This document shows, piece after piece, positions 12,601 through 27,600 of a stretch of 64,000 nucleotides of DNA (position 1 is the first letter of the stretch; every line of letters begins with the position of its first letter). The translations under genes and the position numbers were made by a program. This DNA is from Siphonodentalium dalli (taxonomy: Eukaryota; Mollusca; Scaphopoda; Gadilida; Siphonodentaliidae), in the NCBI GenBank assembly GCA_032622095.1, contig CP136061.1, positions 216,534,373 to 216,598,372 of the forward strand, written 5' to 3'. The notes under the pieces were generated by a model. It searched no databases. It was not told the DNA's origin and saw nothing but the letters and a program-made list of their open reading frames with translations.

Positions 12601-15600
12601 GTAGTCAAGCTATATAAGACAGAATAGTCAATTGTGTGCATCACCACAACTTGTAAGTGGTTGCATGGCACGCTGGGATAACAATTAACATTTTCCATAT
12701 TTTGGCGGCCATTTTGACAGCCATTTTGAGCCAAAGTGACAATTTTTGTACCATTGAGTTCGAATATCAATAAGATATAGAATGCATCACTTACATTGCA
12801 AAGTTCTTCCAACTTCTTGATGAAATATGACTAGAAACCCAATGGGGATCTTTTCTAAAATGTTATACCGCGTTTTGTAAAATCGAATTTTTGAGTGATC
12901 GGAAGGGGTATGGACCCCACGAATAGCATATTTCATTGCTCCAATGGTCAGTTAATATGCTAAATACAAAATAAAGTCACAATTCTCAACCAGTTCCAAA
13001 CCACAGAAACTTATCTTAAAATATATTAGTAAACAAAACTTTAAAACTCCACTTCCGGTCGCCATTTTGACGGCCATCTTGGACGGGGAGTTCCAATTTT
13101 GGCACATAAAGGTGGCGTTATGTCTTAGCTTCACAAAAATGTATACATGTGTATACATATGACAATATGTTCTCACTATAATTGCTTCAAGCTGACTTAT
13201 AGAAAAATGGCAGCCATCATGGACGCCATCTTGAATTACAAAAAATGCTCAAAGCGGATTTTAGCGGATTTTGGATATGTTATAGAGGATATATTCCTCT
13301 TCAAAATGGTATACAAACCAACTTAGTCCAAATTTTTTCTAGGTCAAACCTTTTATCGACCAGACTAATACATTTACAGCATTGGCTGAGACGCTTCACA
13401 ACCGTATACAACAGTATTGCTCGCTCTGGGGCTGGCAATGGAAAATATAGCTCCCCAATTTGCCTCTTTATTTTTGTGTCTATTTTCGTTAGTGGAACGA
13501 AGTTGGACAAGAATTTAACATTAATGAATAAAGCAATCATTTTGAATTGTCTGGTGTTGGTGTCATGTGCAGCTTTTCGAAATAGTATTAATCTGCCTGA
13601 ATCAATTGGCACAATGCCAAGTAAGATGTAACTAATGAGAGATAAGGAAATATGTAATGGCTTTTTTAATGATATAATGCGGGTTTCATGTGATATATGA
13701 TTATAAGAAACTAGCTGAAACAGGCTCCCTTTCGTGCATTAGGGCCTACAGCCCCTGTGTAGACTTCGCGCACATGACAGACAATTACTACTCTTGTATT
13801 TATATATACATACTAGCCGATGAGCCCGACGTTGTCTGGGCTATTCAAAAACCAAATTTCAAGTCGATAGGTCTACCCAGCTGACGTTGTCCGGGCTATT
13901 CAAAAACCAAATTTCAAGTCGATAACTCCACCCGTTTCCGAGATCTCGTCTGCGCATGCGCGAAGCTGGCGTCACACGGGCTCAGCGACCCGATAAAATT
14001 CGTATCCGGGGCAAGATACATTCACATACCAAATTTCAAGTCGATAGCTCCACCCATTTCCGAGATCTCGTCTGCGCATGCCCGAAGCTGGCGTCGCACG
14101 GGCTCGGCGACCCAATAAAATTCGTATCCGGGGCATGATACATTCACATAGCAAATTTCAAGTCGATAGCTCCACCCGTTTCCGAGATCTCATCTGCGCA
14201 TGCGCGAAGCGGGCGCCGCATGGGCTCGCCAATACGACAACGTCCACCGCCTGGTCAAACTACACACACGTACCAAGTTTCGTCCCGATCGGTCGAGAAT
14301 CGTAGATTTGTATCAATGACAGACAGACAAACATACAATCAGAGGTCTTCAAAATATATATGAGACTATTTATTATGTTACTTCGATATATCCGCATGCA
14401 AATAGGTTCACATTGGACCTAAATAATTTGATTCTGTAAAAAGCCCATGTAGTGGACTTTCACGTTATTCTGTCAAGTAATTTCTTAATTAAAGCCCACA
14501 CAAAGATATCCTAATTGTAAGTAAATTGGTAAATTGTATAGTACATACAATTGTAAAGCAAATGTTTAAAAAAAATTATATATTCAATTATCCATTCAAA
14601 TAATATCATTAGCCATTCAAATAATATCATCTGAACTATGAAGCAAATACAAGTGGTTTTACAAACCTAGGATAGCATCAGGACCCGAGTTAAATGCACC
14701 AGCTAAGAACATGAAGATTGTGTTGAGGAGCATGCCCCATGTACTAGTCATTGTGAAGAGAATCAACGATATACTGGACAGCAACAGGAACCAGGCGGTA
14801 CCAGTCATCGGCCTTCCTTTGTAATATCTATAACGAGAAAAAAATATTAACATGATATACCCATTATCTGACTTTTTGGGCATGGATGGGGTAACAAGAC
14901 GCAAAATTTGACCATCGTGCTGAATTCGTGGTGACGCAGAATTCAGCCTTGCACACAAATATCATGATTCCAGAAAATTATACGTTGTACACGGTCTGGG
15001 AAGACCTGCAGAAATGTATGAAATGAGAACTTACCGATCCAAAAATATACCAATAGCAGCACTGCCGAAAACGCCTCCTATCTCAAATGACGTGGAGAAC
15101 AATCCTGCTTGTGTCCTTGAATAATGTAACTGAAAGAAACAGTAATATTTCTGTGACTAACTTCAGTTCATCAGAGAAAACCAACAATGATAAACGAGAT
15201 GGATATACAGTAATGCCCTAAATAATCAACTTCTTAACCACAGCAGAATTATGGGTAATTTTTCAGGATTTAGTCGGAAATATGGCTTTTAGCCATTCAT
15301 CGGAAAGCTCTCATTGAGAGCTTTCGGATGAATGGCAACAAGCCATATTTCCGACTAAATCCTGAAAAATTACCAATAATTCTGCTGTGGTTAAGAAGTC
15401 GATTATTTAGGGCATTACTGTAGGCTTGATGTAATGTGAATCATGATTTAACCCTTTAATGACCGGAGCTTCCTGAAATTTTGCGAAAACCCTGTGCCAA
15501 TGCATTCTCTTATATATGCGAGCCGCCCATAGGGAGCCTCGAGTATATAAGAGAATTCACTGGCACTGATCTTTAATGTTGAACAAGCGCAGCTCATGTC

Positions 15601-18600
15601 ATGAAAGGGTTAATAGTGACCAAAACTCTGCAATCAGAAGAAAGAGTATGAGATTTTGACTTATCTGGTCTGTCATAACAGCACCCTCCATTAGCTGATT
15701 AAACTGTTAGTGGTGCAACCACTTGTTCTCTTCCATTCTTCCTTTTAAACTTTCTATACTAAATGGATTCTCCTGCTCAGTTATAAAAGCATGTATTGGA
15801 ATGGGCTATTATTAATTTGGAGGGGTATTCAAGTAATAAAATCAGATGGCAGACATAAAAACAGATAATATAAGAGCAGAATGATTAGTATTAATTGGTG
15901 GGAAATGTCCAGATAATAAGTTCAACAAATGACCTATGGTTGTTTGTTGAACATATTATCTGAACAATTCCTAAGGGAACTACTCATCAATGAGTATTTA
16001 GTATAGAAAGGGTTAATCAACAGAATAATCAGTCCACTTGCCAGTTATACCATTGGCAAAATCAATTGTGTAGCACAGTATATGCAACTGGAAACCCATC
16101 ATCATCAGGTAATGCACACTAGTCAAGTCTGATTATAACGTGTCTGTCATTTGCAGAATGAAGTCCCCAGAGGGTGAATTTAGTGGGGCAATCCCGCATA
16201 ACAGGCTAGCATCACTAAATTCACCCTTTGGGGACCTCATTCTGCTTAGGCATCATTTTCTCTGGAAAGTTTCTATATATCAAATTTCTATAAAAAATTC
16301 TTCACCTAGATTATATTTCTTTTTTAGTTTAGTTTCTCTATATCCCCAATTTGGCAGACGACCCATTGCATAATCGAGGTTCCCAATGGGTGTACATGAC
16401 AATATGCCATGTACAATTCACTGGAAAAATGTTTTTCCTTTGAATACCTGAAACTGTTATTTCAGAATGAGTAAATTGGGAAACATAGACTCAGATTGAA
16501 GTTCCCAAATGGTGAATATTGTGATGTACGCCCATTGGGAACCTCGATTATGTAATGTGTTGTCTGCCTATTGGGGATACAGAGAAACTAAACTAAAAAA
16601 GAAATATAATCTAGGTGAAGAATTTTCTATAGAAATTTGATATAAAGAAACTTTCCATGGAAGATGAAGCCTGAGCAGAATGAGGTCCGCGGATAGTGAA
16701 TTTTATGATGCTAGCCTGTTATGCGGGATAACAACACTAAATTCACCCTCTGGGGACCTCATTCTGCAAATGACAGGCATCTTATTCTCAGGCCTGAAAC
16801 CAACACTAATACACAACTGGAAACTCGAAACTTACTTCTTGTAATAAATACATCGGAAGCCAACTGTAACAGCAGTATCGAACAGTTTTGAGACACATCA
16901 TCCCCATGGCAAGCTCAAACACAGTCCTGAATTGGAAGTTATACTAATAAATATTCCACTACTACCGTCAACAATCAGTAGTGTAAGGGTCTATTCTCAG
17001 CTGCAGTCGTGCATTCATCTGGTGTTAGCGACTTGTGTGTTAGCTTACTGTGGTGTATTTATCGTCAATTGTACTCACCAATCAATCTGACCTCGTGATA
17101 ACTGTCACTGAATAGTTGTTACGGATCCATTCAAGTCAATCAACAGCACAAACACTTTGTGATGCAATATTGTTGCCATTGGCTAGATATTATTAAAGGC
17201 CCACTTAATTTTCGAACCCCCAGATAACATTATATAAAATAGATGCCATATTATATACCATTTGAAAGAGGAAGCTCCAAAACATTGTATTATCAACTTA
17301 TCCGGTGTAATAAACTGTGGACATGTTGTTTTTATGAGTTGCCAACATGTTTTGTCATCAAGATTGAAGTAAAAATCAGTATTATTTTCAATGCAGGGGG
17401 AATAACTCTATACATTAAAGATAGAGTTCTTCCCCTTCCATTGAAAAAGTTTGAGTTCTGTTGCATTCTGGGTGTCTCAGGGGGGGGGGGGGGGGGAGTC
17501 TTTAAATGATTTCATCATTTTTCTATTTCTCTGTGGGCATCTTCTGAGACACAGATGTTTCAAATAGTGATGAATTATAGTATTTTAATCATATTTTATG
17601 GCATAGATTGTTATTAAAACCGTATATCAAGTCACCATAAAAAATAATAATCGGCGACTCGAAAATTAATTGGGCCTTTAATGTAAAAGAGACGATATGA
17701 ATGATTTTGCAATCAACTTTACTAGTTATCAATATTGAAGCAGAATATAGCATGCTAATGGTTATTACCATCTCTCCAATTTAAATCGACCAATTGGAGG
17801 TTAAAATTACTGACATGGTGTGAGGCCATTCCACTATGTCTCTAAGCCAAAAGTCTTTCCATATATCATACAAGTAACGAGAGGCCGATCACGATCGGCA
17901 GATGTTAACCCATCCCTTGGCGATAGTAAGTTACTCAGATCGGAATCATAAATGAGAGTTTTGATGTTGAATTATAGAGTATACTATTATGTACTATTAT
18001 AGACAATGTACATAACACAAATTATTGGAATTTATGGGTCACTCACATTTATATAAGAGAATGCACTGAAACAGGATCTGTAATGCTGCACCACCACAGG
18101 CTTGGGTTAAATGTGAAAAGGTGACCTGGACATGGAATACTTGGTCAAGAGATTCCAATTTAAGTTTACAATGATAATGTATCAAATTCTACTCACAACA
18201 GCCATCAAGATAAACACCTCACTGCTGACCCATCAGTATCAATTATACAGCAGAGCTGTCAACAAATCACAGGCATTGATTATGTTAAAGGCTGGCATCT
18301 CTATGAAACCAATAACATTTATAATGACCTCAGACCATCTGTAGAGTGATGTTCTAGTCTACTGTTAACAGCATGTGATGTGTATTGTTGAAACTTTTTT
18401 TAAATTAGATACCATAGCTTCTTTATCTGCACATCAGAAAATAATATAACCATATTATACCAAATTTGGTGTGCTGACTCGGGGTACCCTTGGCGGAGTT
18501 ATAATGGTGTTAGTTTTTCAAATTTTGTTACTAGTAACTTTAAAAAACTAAATTTTTTTTAAATTATTATAAAAAAAACAATTTTATTATTTTTTGTTGT

Positions 18601-21600
18601 TATTTATTTATTTATTTTTATGTTAAATTGAGCAAGGAATTAAAACTTTTTTAAGAGTGAATATTTTTTCGAAAAAGGGCCATAACTCACTTAAAAATAG
18701 TCTGATCAAACCCATATTCGAACTCGATCTGTCTTTTGTGCTGAGAAATTCATATACAAAATATGGTTCTGATCAGATAGAAAATGTTTGAGTTATCGCA
18801 CCATGCGTAAAGTGTCTACAGACAGACAGACGGACGGATGGACTAACGACGAGTGGTCAATCCGGACATTGATACTATGTTTTAACCCTTTAGCGTTCAG
18901 AGAGCCCCAGAGCGCCCGGCCGCGTAGTGTCCAGAAAGCCCCAGAGCGCCCGGAGTTTTTGGATTTTTTTCGGTCATAGTTTGCAACAAAAATATTGCAT
19001 TATAACACAACAAAATTATCTTATTTTTAATGTAAACAATAACATAGATGTTACATTATTAATATTTATGTTTTTGTTGGGTTTTGTGGTAGATTTTGTA
19101 CAATTTAATCGACATTTCATAATAAAATCGTAATAAAACGAAAACTGCGTCGTCGCGGTGCTATTTTTCAAGTCGACTAAATCAATGTACTCGCAATTGT
19201 GATCTGTGTACAGCCATCTAATATAGTTTTATTCTACAGATTTTTATTTACAAACTTTATTTTTATTTCTAATAGAATATTTATTTGACTTCTTTATGTT
19301 TTTGAGCTATTAATAATATGCAACTGAATTAAAAAGACCAATATCATGATTTGACCAGCGAAGCAAATACTGTTCCGTTCCGAGTTAACTCCAAGACACC
19401 TGCGCTGTTGCAGTGTTAGTGTTACTAAGGACGCCGTGTTGTTCTAACTCTTTTGGCCCTAGAAATGTTCTCAAATAAAACTATCATTTGATTTGATTTT
19501 TTCCCTCATTCATCACAAGATCATATGAATAATATTTTATTTTAATACACTGAGTGAGCAATTTTGAGAATTCAATAAAGTTTTGATCGGAAAGTTCGAC
19601 AACATTTTCGATTTTCTCTTCAGTTACACGTCCCAACGTCACGCCAATTCAGCCCAATATTGTGGTCACGGGGATTGCCTGGATTAGTACCCAAATAAAT
19701 TATGTTGTTAAAGCGCATTGACAAATACATAATCTTGAGTATATTCTCCACACTATAATCGAAAAATACAAAGGAATGGACACATGATTCAATCCAAATT
19801 GTTTATTTAAAAAACACTCCCGCCAAGAAACCCCCACTGATGACGTGCGCATAAAATATGTACCTACAGTAAACACGTGTTGTTGGAAATTGGGGCGCAC
19901 AATGGGGACTCATTTATCATGGCTATAACTATTACCCATTCGGTAATTCATAAATGACATTCATTGCAAATTCAAACAGAATATATCTTAGATTTAGTAT
20001 TAGTATCAATTGACCAATTATCGAATGTTGTCATTGAACTTATTGATCAGCTGATGACGATGAAAAAATCTAGGAACCTTGTCGACGTCATTATAGCAGC
20101 AATGATAAAATACTGTAGCACAAATTTATGTGCATTGGCCGTTTTGTTCTCTCGTTTGATTAATAAAATTATTATTCTGCGCGCATTGACAATTACATAA
20201 TCTTGAGTATATTCTCCACAATGTAATCTAAAAATACAAAGGAAAGGACACACGATTCAATCCAAATGGTTTATTTAAAAAACACTCTCGCCAAGCAACG
20301 CCCACTGATAACGAGCGCAGAAATTTGTACCTGCGAACACGTGGTGTTGGAATGTGGGGCGCACAATGGGGACTGTCATTTATCATGGCTATAACTATTA
20401 GCCATTCGGTAATAAATAAATGACATTCATTGCAAATTCAAACATAATATATCTTAGATTTAGTGTTAGTATCAATTGACCATTTATCAAGTGTTGCCAT
20501 TGAACTTATTGATCAGCTGATGACGATGAAAACATCTCGGAACCTTGCCGACGTCAGCGCAACAATGATAAAATACTGTATAGCACAAATTTGCATCGAT
20601 CGGCCGTTTTGTTCTCTCGTTTGATTAATCAAATTATTATTCTCCGCACATTAACACTGCAAATACTCAAGTAAATTGGCCATATCATGATGTGAAAAAT
20701 CAAAGAAATGACATTGTATAACATTAGTTACTTTTATTTGAACACAAGATTTCACGAGACAAACGCGGCTATTTTTAAATTGAAAGTGCGCAAATCAATT
20801 CCGAATAGTGCTGCATTTACCGCGAATTACTTATCGGCACTGTCTTGTCATTTTATATTGAATATGATTGCTCAAAATTTCACAAAGAGAAAGCACTTTT
20901 CTCGATCGTAAGATATAATGTAGGCACGAAAGAATTGTTTAATTTATTAATTGCACAAGATATGTGTGGTGCGAATGTATTGACTGCAATGTCAAGGTCA
21001 AAAACCGGTGCGCCAAATTGAAGTAAACAAAAAAACACGTGCGTTGTAATCGATGGCACAATGTTGACTAGTTTGGACTAATAATGCAGTCAATTGTAAC
21101 CGAATTTACACGTAACTATCCAAGAGTTGATATGCCACTTGATGATTTATTTTATGTTTCATTTCACCACGTAGCCATTGCTTAAAACAATAATAAATCA
21201 CCCAATTTCGTGATATGGTTTTCCGACAGAGAAATTGAAACTGAAAGTCACATTGATCTGTTGATAAAACAAAACTTATCTTTTGTTTGTTTATTACATT
21301 TATTGTTATAAAATATAAATATAAAACCTACTAAATATTCACCATACTATCATGCTTGGGGAGGGGGATTCACAACTCTGAATTTTTTTTTACTCCCAGT
21401 CCCCATCCATACAGATGAACATAATTTCATAAATCAAGAGCCACATAACATTTAGTAATAATAACGGACGGACGGACTAACGACGAGTGGTCAATCCGGA
21501 CAACGACACTATGTTTACCATACTATGGTATGGGTAAACATAAAAAGTAATCAACACTGCACTCATTGACGTAGCTAGGGGGTCTCTGTTGGGGGGGGGG

Positions 21601-24600
21601 GTGCAAATGTTTATGGTTGTAAATGTTCCAACTGATGCTGACCGAAAGTTGGGATATATTAAACTTTTGGTCTAAAAATAACACATTCACACTAAATACT
21701 GGTTAGAAATTCAAACTAAGAATTTCAGCCTTTTTGTTGGTCTACAATTTCTAACTGATGTTGTGTCAAGTATTAAATTTCCAAATGTTTAACCAAAAGT
21801 TGCGGGTGCGAGATACCACCCCATCCCCTGTCGCCACATCCCTGGCTGCATTGCATTACTACTACTTAGAGATTTCATTCTGCAAGAAAATCAATTGAGC
21901 CAATATACAAAAGTATATTGTTCAAAGAGAGAGTACTCACGGGAGTTTCCAAATCTGAAGCCATGACACATTTTTGTTTGATGATGATGATGAACTGCAT
22001 GAAGAATTTTCTGAAAAAAATTAAAACTTTTTAACAGACTGAATCCTAAAATTACTAATTTATCCACCTCGGAAAAAGAGAAATTTCAAATTACTTATGG
22101 CTCGAAATTCGAAAGATTTCATGCCAACGATTTGTATTTATAATAAATTGGGCACATTTTATGAAATATAGATTCTCTTGGATTTCAAAGGTAGATCATT
22201 CATGAGTTTAAATTAGGTAGAACGCTCTGGATATTCTCCCTTAATTTTTATATTAGACAAAGAAAGAATTACAAAAGTGGATTTGGAGGTACACTTATGA
22301 AAGCCAAAACCTGTGTCAGTTATCAGTGGAACATCATTTGATTTCGTAATCATGTATTTCAATAGCCAAGTATGAAAATAATGAAAGTCTCCATGACACT
22401 GTAGCTCAACTTGGGAAGGAGTTTATTCATTTGCTGAGCAATGAATAGAATGATAAAGTAGAAGGAAAGCCAAAAAAGTTACAGTTAAAGGTCTTGTATT
22501 TTGGAGATGAAATTATTTTCATTCGAAACATTTTACCAATAAATGTGGGCTGCAGGATGTGTGGATGGATTCAAATTTAAAAAAATTTCAGGAACAATCG
22601 ATGGCTCCCATCTAGAGGTCAGCCCGAAGATCCATATATAGTTTGGTGATGCTAGGATGAGGGATGTGGCCTGTAGGGTGTGCCGAAGGATTTAGTCGGG
22701 CAAAGAGTAAAATCCAAGATGGCTGCTGGCGGCCATGTTTTTTTTATCGAATTTCAGAAATAATCGATGGCTCACATCTAGAGGTCACCCCGAGATCCAT
22801 ATGAAGTTTGGTGACGATCAGAGGAGGGATGTGGTCTGTAGGGTGAGCCAAAGGATTTAGTCATACAAAGAGTAAAATCCAAGATGGCAGCCGGCGGCAA
22901 TGTTTTTCATCGAAAATCACTAAAATTTGATAGCTCGCATCTAGAGGTGATCCTAAACATGCCTGCAAAATTTCAAAACATTACTCCAATAAATGCGGGC
23001 TGCAGGGTGTGCCGCTGATTCAAATTTTAAATTCAAAATGGCTGCCGGCAGCCATGTCTTTAACAAATTTCGGAAAAAATAAATGGGGATAACTCCACTA
23101 AAAAAGATGGGTCGAGCTCATTATTGCAGGTGCACAGGTTCGTATAATGGTACATATTTGTGTCAAGTTACAAAAACATTGACCGGAAAATGTACTATAG
23201 GAACACAAGCTCGGACAATATTGTGCATTCCATACCCATACATGTTTGCTTAATGTTCGCTTAATGTCTGAGAACACTAGTGAGACAAGACAGTCAATGA
23301 CTGTGGGGTCGCTCACCAGACTGCAAAGACTGATAAGACTGGGACTCTGGAGACCAAAACAGTGAGCACTTTTCATAATCACTTTAAAAGAAGTAGATTT
23401 AAACAGGATATGTGGCTAGAGAGACTTCAAGTATGTAGCTTGGTAAAAAACCACCTTGAAATTGCCAACTGTACACTACTGATCACCCCCCTCCTCCAGC
23501 TCAACAAGTCCCCTCCCGACCGGGATCCAGACTCCCAAGTCTTAGGTTGGAATTTCACAACCGACACCTCAAACTTTCTCAATTGTTGGAAATTTCCAAT
23601 CTCACAAGCGCCTTTTTCTAAAACCATTTAAACATGTTTGAACCCCAATTATCCATGGACCCAAAACACAATACATGTATGTCAGACCAATCAGTCAGGT
23701 GGTTCCAAGGTAGATGTTTTAATGAATTTGGTATTTCTATGATTTTATTGGACACAAAAGTGTTAACTCCCCATAGACTGCCATTTCTTGACAGGTTGAC
23801 CTCATTTTAACAAATCTGTATCTCAGTCACTAAAGGATCTTCCTGATTCCTCCATACTATATGTAAGCTAAATAGTCCAAAATCCCTTGAGAAGACATTT
23901 TAAGAATTACCCACCCTTTTAACCTGGTGACCCCATCTGAATAAATTTGAATCCCAGACACCAAAGAACCCTTCATACATATCATAAATATCAGTCAAAT
24001 AGACCTGATGGTCCTTGTGAAGGAAGCATATTAAGAGGGAAACTGTCCTTCGCTTGGCCCCTATTTGACCAGGTGACCCCATTAAAAAAATCTGAATTGC
24101 AGTCAAGGAAGAACATTCCATTCTATATAAGCCAACTAGTTCTTGCAAACATATTTTAAGAATTACTATGTAGTGAAATAGTTAAGTCTCTTGCTCTGCC
24201 CTTATTTGACTTTGTGATCCCATTTTCACAAATCTGATAAGGATAAAAATTAAGTTCCCCAGTTGAAGTTGGTGATATTCACCCATTGGGCACCTCATTT
24301 ATGAATTTTATCTTCTGCAAATTAGGGGATATAGAAACTTCCTAGAAGGGAAATTTAACTAACAAGAATGTAAATTTGATACTATAGATACTTCCCAGAA
24401 GATGAGGCCTAAGCAGAATGAAGTCGTCAGAGGGTGAATTTGGTGATGCTAGCCTGCTGTGCCGGATAGCATCACAAAAAGCGTGTCTGTTCCTACATTG
24501 TGTATGCCTGGCCTCAAGCAACACAATGTATTATACAACAAGCCTTGAAATAGTGTGATAGTGTGTCTGTCATTTGCAGAGTGAGGTCCCCAGAGGGAGA

Positions 24601-27600
24601 ATTTAGTGACGCTAAATTCACCCTCTGGGGACCTCATTCTGATAAAGTCCTCAACTGCTATGGAAGACCTAGAATAAAATTGAATTTCCCCAGTTGAAGT
24701 TGGTGATGTTCACCCATTGGGCCCCTCAATTATGAATTTTATCTTCTGCAAATTAGGGGATATAGAAACTTCCTAGAAGGGAAATTTAACTAACAACAAT
24801 GTAAATTTGATACTATAGATACTTCCCAGAAGATGAGGCCTAAGCAGAATGAGATCTTGAGACTCTAGATACTTCCCAGAAGATGAGGCCTAAGCGGAAT
24901 AAGGTTCTCAGAGGGTGTATTTGGTTATGCTAGCCTGCTGTGTAGGATAGCGTCACTAAATTCACCCTCTGGGAACCTCATTCTACAAATGCCAGGCACT
25001 CTTTGAGAAAATGAAATTAATCTGATTTTAATGACCACTGAGTGATAATATAAACAACAAGGGTGCTTCATTGATAACACCATTAATCTCATTTAAATTA
25101 TGGATGACATGAATACACTCCCTGGGGACTCTGTCTAAGGCTGCAGAAGCTCTCTTTATCTCTCTATCTGCCTTGCCATGTCTATCAGTTCATAGGAGAG
25201 TTGCCTTGTAATGGGAATTTAAATAAATATACTTTATTTACCTGTGAGTTAGGATATGAGATAGGGTGGAATGCTGTTGGTTGTGGGTGGGGTTCTGGGT
25301 CATGTGGGGGGGGGTGATATTTTTTGTTCGTATGTTAAATTGATCAAGGAGTTCCTGAATTTTTTATTATTTTTGGGGGAATTATGGCCCTGGCTCCACC
25401 ACTATTTGACCCAGTGACCCCATTTGAACAAATCTGAACCCCAGTCATTCAATGACCCCACATACCAAATATAAACTAAATCGGCTTAATGGTTATTGAC
25501 AAGAAGTCGTTATAAGAATTATCAAGGAGGAATATAGTTATGGCCCTGGTTTCGCAACTGTTTGACACAGTGACCTCATTTGAACAAATATTAATGACAG
25601 TCACCTAGGGAACATCCACCCCAAATATGATCAAAATGCAAAAATGTAATTTTTTGGTTTTTAGAGTTATGTCCCTGGCTCTGCCCCTAATTGACCCAGT
25701 GACCCAATTTGAACAAATCTGATTCCCAGTCACCCAAGGTCCCTCAGTACCAAATATAAGCTAATTCGGCCCAATATTTTTGTAGAAGAAGTCATTGTAA
25801 GAATTACTATGAGTTATGGCCCTGGTTTCTCAACTAATTGACGGGTGACCTCATTTGAACAAATCTGAACACCAGTCACCCAAGGACCCTCCATACCAAA
25901 TATTAGCTAAATCGGCACAATGGTTATGGACAAGAAGTTGTTGTAAGAATTACTGTGGAGGAATATAATTATGGCCCTGGTTTCGCAACTATTTGACCCA
26001 GTGACCTCATTTGAACAAATCTGAATGAGAGTCACCTAGGGAACATCCACACCAAATATGAACCAATTTGGTATGATGGTTTCAGAGGAGAAGATGTTTA
26101 AAAAATAAGTTGACGGACGGACAGACAGACGGACGGACGGACAGACGGACGGACGGACAGACGGACGGACGGACGGACGGACGAGGAGTGATGACTATAG
26201 CTCCACCGGAGACTTCGTCTCAGGTGAGCTAAAAACTAAGGGCACTCCTCACCCATTGCACTATTAAGTACTTAATATATGCTAGAACATTAGTGCTAGT
26301 GTTTCTAGAGTAGCCTAATATTTTGGTAAATGTTCCCACAGGTCATTTTATGCAAATTAGCTAGTGAGGGAACACTAATGTAGATGTTCCCAGGAGCCTC
26401 CGAACACTTATATAGATGATTCTAGGTTCTCCAATCACTTATATAGGTGTTCCGACTAATGTTCCTAGGGTCTCCGAATGCTTATATAGGTATTCCTACT
26501 AATGTTCCTAGGGTCTCTGAACGCTTATATAGGTGTTCCCACTAATGTTCCTAGGGCTTTTCGATCATCAATATTGATGTTCCCAGTAGTTTTAGTTCAC
26601 CCAGATAATTGATATTAGTGTTGTTTTAATCATCAATATGAATTTTAAATATTCATGTACATAAATAATTGTTTACCAAAAACCTGACCAATCCTGTAGC
26701 TTTTCAAATGCAAGTGCAATGAGCATTATGTGATGGTGAGATGTCTATTAATGAGCTAGCATTTCTCAAACAGCTCAAAGCAGCCAAGATGGTTATTAAC
26801 CCTTTCATGGCATGGGCTGCACTGGTGCAGCATTAAAAATCTTGTGCCAGTGCATTCTTGTATACATGCAAATTTCCCATATGGATAAATATTGTTAGGC
26901 CAATCTATTCTCTGCATATGCTACGATGGTGAGATGTTCTATTAAGGAGCTAGCATTTCTCAGTCAGCTCAAAGCAGCCAAGCTGGTTATTAACCCTTTC
27001 ATGGCGTGGGCTGCGCTGGTGCAACATTAAAGATCTCGAGCCAGTGCATTCTCCTATATATTGCAAAATGATTTTGTTAGGCCAATGTATTCTCTGCATA
27101 TGCTATAAAAAAATTTAAGTAAAAAAGGGGGATAACTCCAAACAAAAATCGGACAAACCTCATAATAGTAGGTGCAATGGTTCCCATGGTACTAAATATC
27201 GGTGCCATACGCCCGTGGTTTATCCAAAATGTAGACATGAACAAAGGCCCACCATGTGAAGGTGAAAAGACAGAGTTCAAAATAAAAAAAATTGGTATTA
27301 AGTGCAAATTCCAACAAATCAGGCAGTAACTCTGATGAAAATTCGAGGGCAGAACCCGAATACGAACTTAACCTGTATTTTGTGCTAGTAAACCCACACA
27401 CCAAATTTCATGCCATTTCAGTTCAGACTTACAAAAGTTATCATCCGGAAACGTAAATAGAGTGCAAATTCAAACAAAAAGGGCCGTAAATCTAGTGAAA
27501 ATTGGCGGGCGTAACCCAAATTCGAACTTGATCTGTATTTTGTGCTAGTAAACCCACATACCAAATTTAATTCCATCCAGTTCAGTCTTACTAAAGTTAT

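Noticed and set aside
21941-22010. Exon 8 read in the frame that gives MASDLETP as a start of translation
   Set aside because: Only the other frame (ending WLQIWKL) joins both neighbouring exons in phase and continues the transporter.
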